Shown here: positions 60,932 to 64,000 of the stretch, one piece after another
Layout of the letters: each line of letters opens with the position of its first letter
Position numbering within the stretch: the first letter of the stretch is position 1
NCBI GenBank assembly: GCA_910587555.1
Contig: CAJULV010000018.1
Span: forward strand, 1 to 64,000
DNA: 64,000 nt
Direction of reading: 5' to 3'
Source: an uncultured Acetatifactor sp.
Lineage (GTDB): Bacteria; Bacillota; Clostridia; Lachnospirales; Lachnospiraceae
Notes under the pieces: generated by a model
Databases searched by the model: none
The model's input: the letters and a program-made list of their open reading frames with translations, nothing else
Told to the model about the DNA's origin: nothing
Made by a program: the position numbers and the translations under genes

Positions 60932-62400
60932 CTCTTCTCCACCTCTCCCGTAAGATAGCTCTTCGCTTTCTGATAAGCGTGCTGATGGAAGCGCTCCAGG
61001 TCCGCTTCCTTAAACAATCTGACGATCCGTTCCGTCAGCTCCCGCACCCGCTCCTTCTTATCCATTTTATCTCCACCCGGAATTAAATAACCATTCTCCC
61101 CCTCATCAACGAAGTTTTGGTTCCCATACCGGACGTCAAAACCAATGATGGGCAGGCCTGATCCAATGGCCTCCATCAGGGAAAGCCCGAATCCCTCGCT
61201 GGTAGAACCAGACAGGTAAGCCTCATATTCCTGATATAACTCGTCCAGCTTCTGCTGACCGCATAATCTGATATATTTACCACAGCCCTTTTGGGATATC
61301 TGTGCCTGCAGCTTTGACTCCTCGCCGCCCTTGCCATAGATGTCCAGAGATAAGTCAGGAATCTGCTTCCTGGCCTCTGCCACCGCATCGATCAGCCAGT
61401 CCACATGCTTCTCCGTGGCAAGTCTGGACGCCGTTATCAGGGATTGCTTCCTTCTCGCCTTTGCGGGAACCTTCAATTCATCCAAGCTTCCCACCGGAAT
61501 CGTTACTACCTCCGGCTCCGCTCCCATATACTGCCGAAATTGCTCCCGCAGCAGCTGATTCTGGGTTTCTGTGGCCGTGACATAGAAATCTATATGCCTG
61601 TACTGGGAGAAGGAATATTCATAATAATTATTCCAGAGAATATTGTTTTCATCCGTTCCTCCCTCGCTGAAGTGATCCGCATGAATCATGACGCCTACCC
61701 GGGCAGGCCCCGCGTTCTGCAGAATGGCCTGGCCGATGCCTGTTGTCCTGTCGATGAGAACTACATCCTGCCTTGTAAGGTTCAGGCGGGATACCATATA
61801 TCCTACCAGTTCCTCTTTGGAACAGAGCAATTTATCCGGAAACTGATACATAACGACGTCATTATCCGTGATTTCCTCATAGGCAACGCTGCCGTCTTCA
61901 TTGAAAAATCTCCGCTGATACAAATGTGCGCTGTTATCCAGGGGCGCATAATACTCCGAATAGATCCTGCAATAAGTATAATAATCCTTCCTGATCAGGC
62001 AGTTATCCGAAACCATCTCCACCCTGTGTACCCTGTCTCCGGAAACGTCTGTCATATACACGGTATAAAAATTATTATTTCCCGGAAAAATATATTTCGC
62101 AGTGGTTCCCTGCCGGGAAAAGGTATACGGCCTGTCCCCAATGGTTTCCTCCAGCTGCTTTAACGTATAGGTCACCGGAGCGATACGCACATCCGTAAAA
62201 AAGGTGTAGAGCCAGACTACCTCCTCATCCCGAAAACCCATATTCTCTGTCATATGCTGGATATTATCCCTTGAGAACATATCCGTAAATACGAACTTTG
62301 CCGGCTGTCCAATCCTGCGAAAAATGTTCGCCCTGTAAGCCTGGGCATATTCCACACCGCTGCTGGCCCATCCGATTCCTAGATTAAAATTGTAAATCAT
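60901..62400 (-). CDS. gtfA: Accessory Sec O-GlcNAc transferase GtfA
   Basis: A 499-residue GT4 enzyme. N-terminal MIYNFNLGIGWASSGVEYAQ and AYRANIFRRIGQPAKFVFTD are hallmarks of GtfA, followed by the extended beta-sheet (EBD) insertion (about 60-200). The C-terminal catalytic GT-B half has ASRLATEKHVDWLI, IRLCGQQKLDELY and STSEGFGLSLMEAIGSGLPIIG (E-x7-E motif). Starts SRR adhesin glycosylation by adding GlcNAc to Ser/Thr in the cytoplasm. Begins 12 nt after secA2. Confidence 0.92.
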   Translation of the reverse strand: MIYNFNLGIGWASSGVEYAQAYRANIFRRIGQPAKFVFTDMFSRDNIQHMTENMGFRDEEVVWLYTFFTDVRIAPVTYTLKQLEETIGDRPYTFSRQGTTAKYIFPGNNNFYTVYMTDVSGDRVHRVEMVSDNCLIRKDYYTYCRIYSEYYAPLDNSAHLYQRRFFNEDGSVAYEEITDNDVVMYQFPDKLLCSKEELVGYMVSRLNLTRQDVVLIDRTTGIGQAILQNAGPARVGVMIHADHFSEGGTDENNILWNNYYEYSFSQYRHIDFYVTATETQNQLLREQFRQYMGAEPEVVTIPVGSLDELKVPAKARRKQSLITASRLATEKHVDWLIDAVAEARKQIPDLSLDIYGKGGEESKLQAQISQKGCGKYIRLCGQQKLDELYQEYEAYLSGSTSEGFGLSLMEAIGSGLPIIGFDVRYGNQNFVDEGENGYLIPGGDKMDKKERVRELTERIVRLFKEADLERFHQHAYQKAKSYLTGEVEKRWAETINQSR

Positions 62401-62412
62401 AATGTACTCTCC

Positions 62413-64000
62413 TTATGGAAATAGTATATGAAGCTTTCCCTTATCGTCCGTGAACACATCGCTCAACAGAATATTCCGAATGATCTCCTTTTTTGCCGTG
62501 CGTTCCATCTCCCGGAACGACTTCAATGCCTCTTTCTGGTACTCAAATACCGGGTTTCTCTGGGCTGTAGCCCTGCCGCTTACCGCAAACTGCAGCTGCT
62601 GCAGATAATCTACCTGCTCCACCCAGATATTATCAATAGTACTCAATGTGGCAACCCGTACAAATTCATTCATCTCCTGCTTCCCGCCCAGCTTCTTCTT
62701 CTGCTCTTCCAGCCCCTTCATCACCAGATTCAAAAGGTACAGCTCAACTGCAGCCGAATCCTCCTGGGAAAGCGCTTCGCCCTCCCTGTCCAGCCGGTAG
62801 GACAGATTATCCAGAATATAACGGTTCAGCTGATGAACATTCGGACTTTTACACTCTTCCAGGAATGAACGGATATTTTCCCTGGCAATCCTCATGATCG
62901 TACTGGCCGGCAAGGTCCCTCCGTCCAGGAGATGATTCCTGGCAGCATACATCAGCTCTCTCTGATACTTCAGCACATCGTCATAGGCCGCTGCCTGCTT
63001 TCTTCCGGATACTGCCTGCTCTTCCCCCAGCGCCTGCATTCTGTTGATCAGCCTTTTTATTTTTCGATGGCTGATCCGCTTTTTCCCTTCTATATATTTT
63101 TTTACCTGTTTCAGCTTTTTCTCCGCGACAATCTTATCCTCAAGGGATACGAAAAAACGGCTGGTACCGGGATCTCCCTGCCTTCCTGCCCGGCCCCTGG
63201 CCTGACGTTCCTGTCTGCTGTTCGCCATTCTGCCAATCCCGATAACCGCAAGACCTCCTAATTCCTTCACGCCCTCTCCCAGCCGGATATCGGTCCCCCG
63301 GCCCGCCATGGAAGTAGATACCGTAACGGCGCCCATCTGTCCCGCCTCCCGTATCATTTCCGCTTCCCAGAATGCGTTGTTGGCATTTAAGACACAATGC
63401 GGAATACTCTCCTCCAGCAGAAGCTTCGACACCAGCTCCGTCTGGCCGATTGTCGTGGCCACAATCAGTACCGGCCTCCCTGTCTTATGGATCGCAACGG
63501 TTTCGTTGATTGCCGCCTCATACTGCTCTTCTGCCCTGACGAAAAAACAATCCTTCAAATCCTTTCTCTGCAAAGGGCGATTGGGCGGTATAATCAAGAC
63601 CTTTTTCTTATAAAGATCCAACAATTCATACGACGCGTCCGACATGGTGCCGCTCATTCCCGCCATCTTCGGAAACATCAGGAAAAGGCTCTGGTATGTA
63701 ATGGAAGCCATGGAACGGGTCTCCCGGCTAATCTCCGCCTGCTCCTTGGCCTCCAGCGCCTGATGCTGGCCGCCATGCAGCTTTACCCCCTTCAACATGC
63801 GTCCTGAACCCTCGTCCAGCAGTTCCACTTCTCCCTCCTCGGAAACCATGTAGTCCTTCCCCTTCTCGAAGAGTACATGGGCCCGCAGCGCCAGGGTTAC
63901 ATGCCGGTTAATCTCAAAATGCTCCTTACTGTAGAAGTTGTCTATCTGAAAAAAGGTTTCCGCATACTTGATCCCCTCTTCCGTAAACCACACCGCCATT
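62413..64000 (-). CDS. secA2: Accessory Sec ATPase SecA2 (5' end outside the window)
   Basis: The C-terminal two-thirds of a SecA2-type preprotein translocase ATPase. The visible 528 residues hold the end of the preprotein cross-linking domain, FPKMAGMSGTMSDASYEL, NBD2 with VSTSMAGRGTDIRL and the arginine-finger motif RQARGRAGRQGDPGTSRFF, then the helical scaffold and wing domains. It ends DDKGKLHILFP without the zinc-binding C-terminal tail of SecA1. Linkage to gtfA/gtfB identifies it as the SecA2 of an SRR-adhesin export system. The frame is open to the window edge; NBD1 with Walker A lies beyond 64000. Confidence 0.93.
   Translation of the reverse strand, partial: MAVWFTEEGIKYAETFFQIDNFYSKEHFEINRHVTLALRAHVLFEKGKDYMVSEEGEVELLDEGSGRMLKGVKLHGGQHQALEAKEQAEISRETRSMASITYQSLFLMFPKMAGMSGTMSDASYELLDLYKKKVLIIPPNRPLQRKDLKDCFFVRAEEQYEAAINETVAIHKTGRPVLIVATTIGQTELVSKLLLEESIPHCVLNANNAFWEAEMIREAGQMGAVTVSTSMAGRGTDIRLGEGVKELGGLAVIGIGRMANSRQERQARGRAGRQGDPGTSRFFVSLEDKIVAEKKLKQVKKYIEGKKRISHRKIKRLINRMQALGEEQAVSGRKQAAAYDDVLKYQRELMYAARNHLLDGGTLPASTIMRIARENIRSFLEECKSPNVHQLNRYILDNLSYRLDREGEALSQEDSAAVELYLLNLVMKGLEEQKKKLGGKQEMNEFVRVATLSTIDNIWVEQVDYLQQLQFAVSGRATAQRNPVFEYQKEALKSFREMERTAKKEIIRNILLSDVFTDDKGKLHILFP

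Overview
The window looks like a piece of a Lachnospiraceae (Clostridia, Bacillota) chromosome from a gut, glycan-eating bacterium. Support: FtsEX next to a coiled-coil M23 hydrolase and an S41 protease, YesM/YesN-type two-component regulation beside CUT1 sugar transporters, TrkH/TrkA (Ktr) potassium uptake, strong GGAGG ribosome sites, GH3/GH127 hydrolases, an anaerobic sulfatase-maturase-type radical SAM enzyme and DUF1703-type AAA/nuclease proteins. The genus cannot be fixed from sequence reading alone. No tRNA, rRNA or CRISPR was found.

Left island, about 1-7,500. AT-rich and visibly decaying. It starts with a broken tyrosine integrase, then three tandem paralogous YfjP-like GTPases (the first transcribed carries a C-terminal CFI-box domain), a WYL regulator with a dyad at its promoter, an XRE regulator, and several remnants broken by single-base changes in homopolymers: a MarR-like tail, a SmpA/BamE-like piece and a lipoprotein. 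A 13-bp inverted repeat encloses a small element.

Furanoside utilisation, 7,700-19,140. A GH3 glucosidase converges on a YesN/YesM pair. A CUT1 transporter (binding protein and two permeases, with no ATPase) and a GH127 beta-L-arabinofuranosidase run divergently from the pair. Then follow three truncated gene ends (19,152-19,673) and a potABCD polyamine importer whose binding protein is anchored by a C-terminal membrane helix.

Housekeeping block, 24,200-36,500. ftsE-ftsX-M23-S41-small protein (septal wall cleavage), a CdaR-type regulator, YjfB, CvfB-like S1 protein, acyl-ACP thioesterase, CPBP protease, KtrB/KtrA and a small cytidylate-kinase-like protein.

Second sugar region, 36,700-50,600. 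A Ser/Glu-rich lipoprotein; a complete CUT1 operon (ATPase, two permeases, binding protein) whose first gene begins 1 nt after an AAA/PD-(D/E)XK gene; an SDR; a radical SAM maturase lying between two different tandem-repeat arrays; a GH3 xylosidase-like enzyme whose 3' end is the template of one array; and a membrane-GNAT fusion.

Right end, 50,800-64,000. An S1-domain protein, a second AAA/PD-(D/E)XK protein, then a minus-strand accessory Sec glycosylation locus: secA2 (cut by the window edge), gtfA, gtfB, one Gtf3-like glycosyltransferase and two long proteins fusing a Gtf3-like half to a GT2 half. This predicts export of an O-glycosylated serine-rich surface adhesin; the adhesin, secY2 and asp genes are not in the window and would lie beyond 64,000. 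The fused Gtf3-GT2 enzymes and the triple-GTPase operon are the best candidates for undescribed biology.
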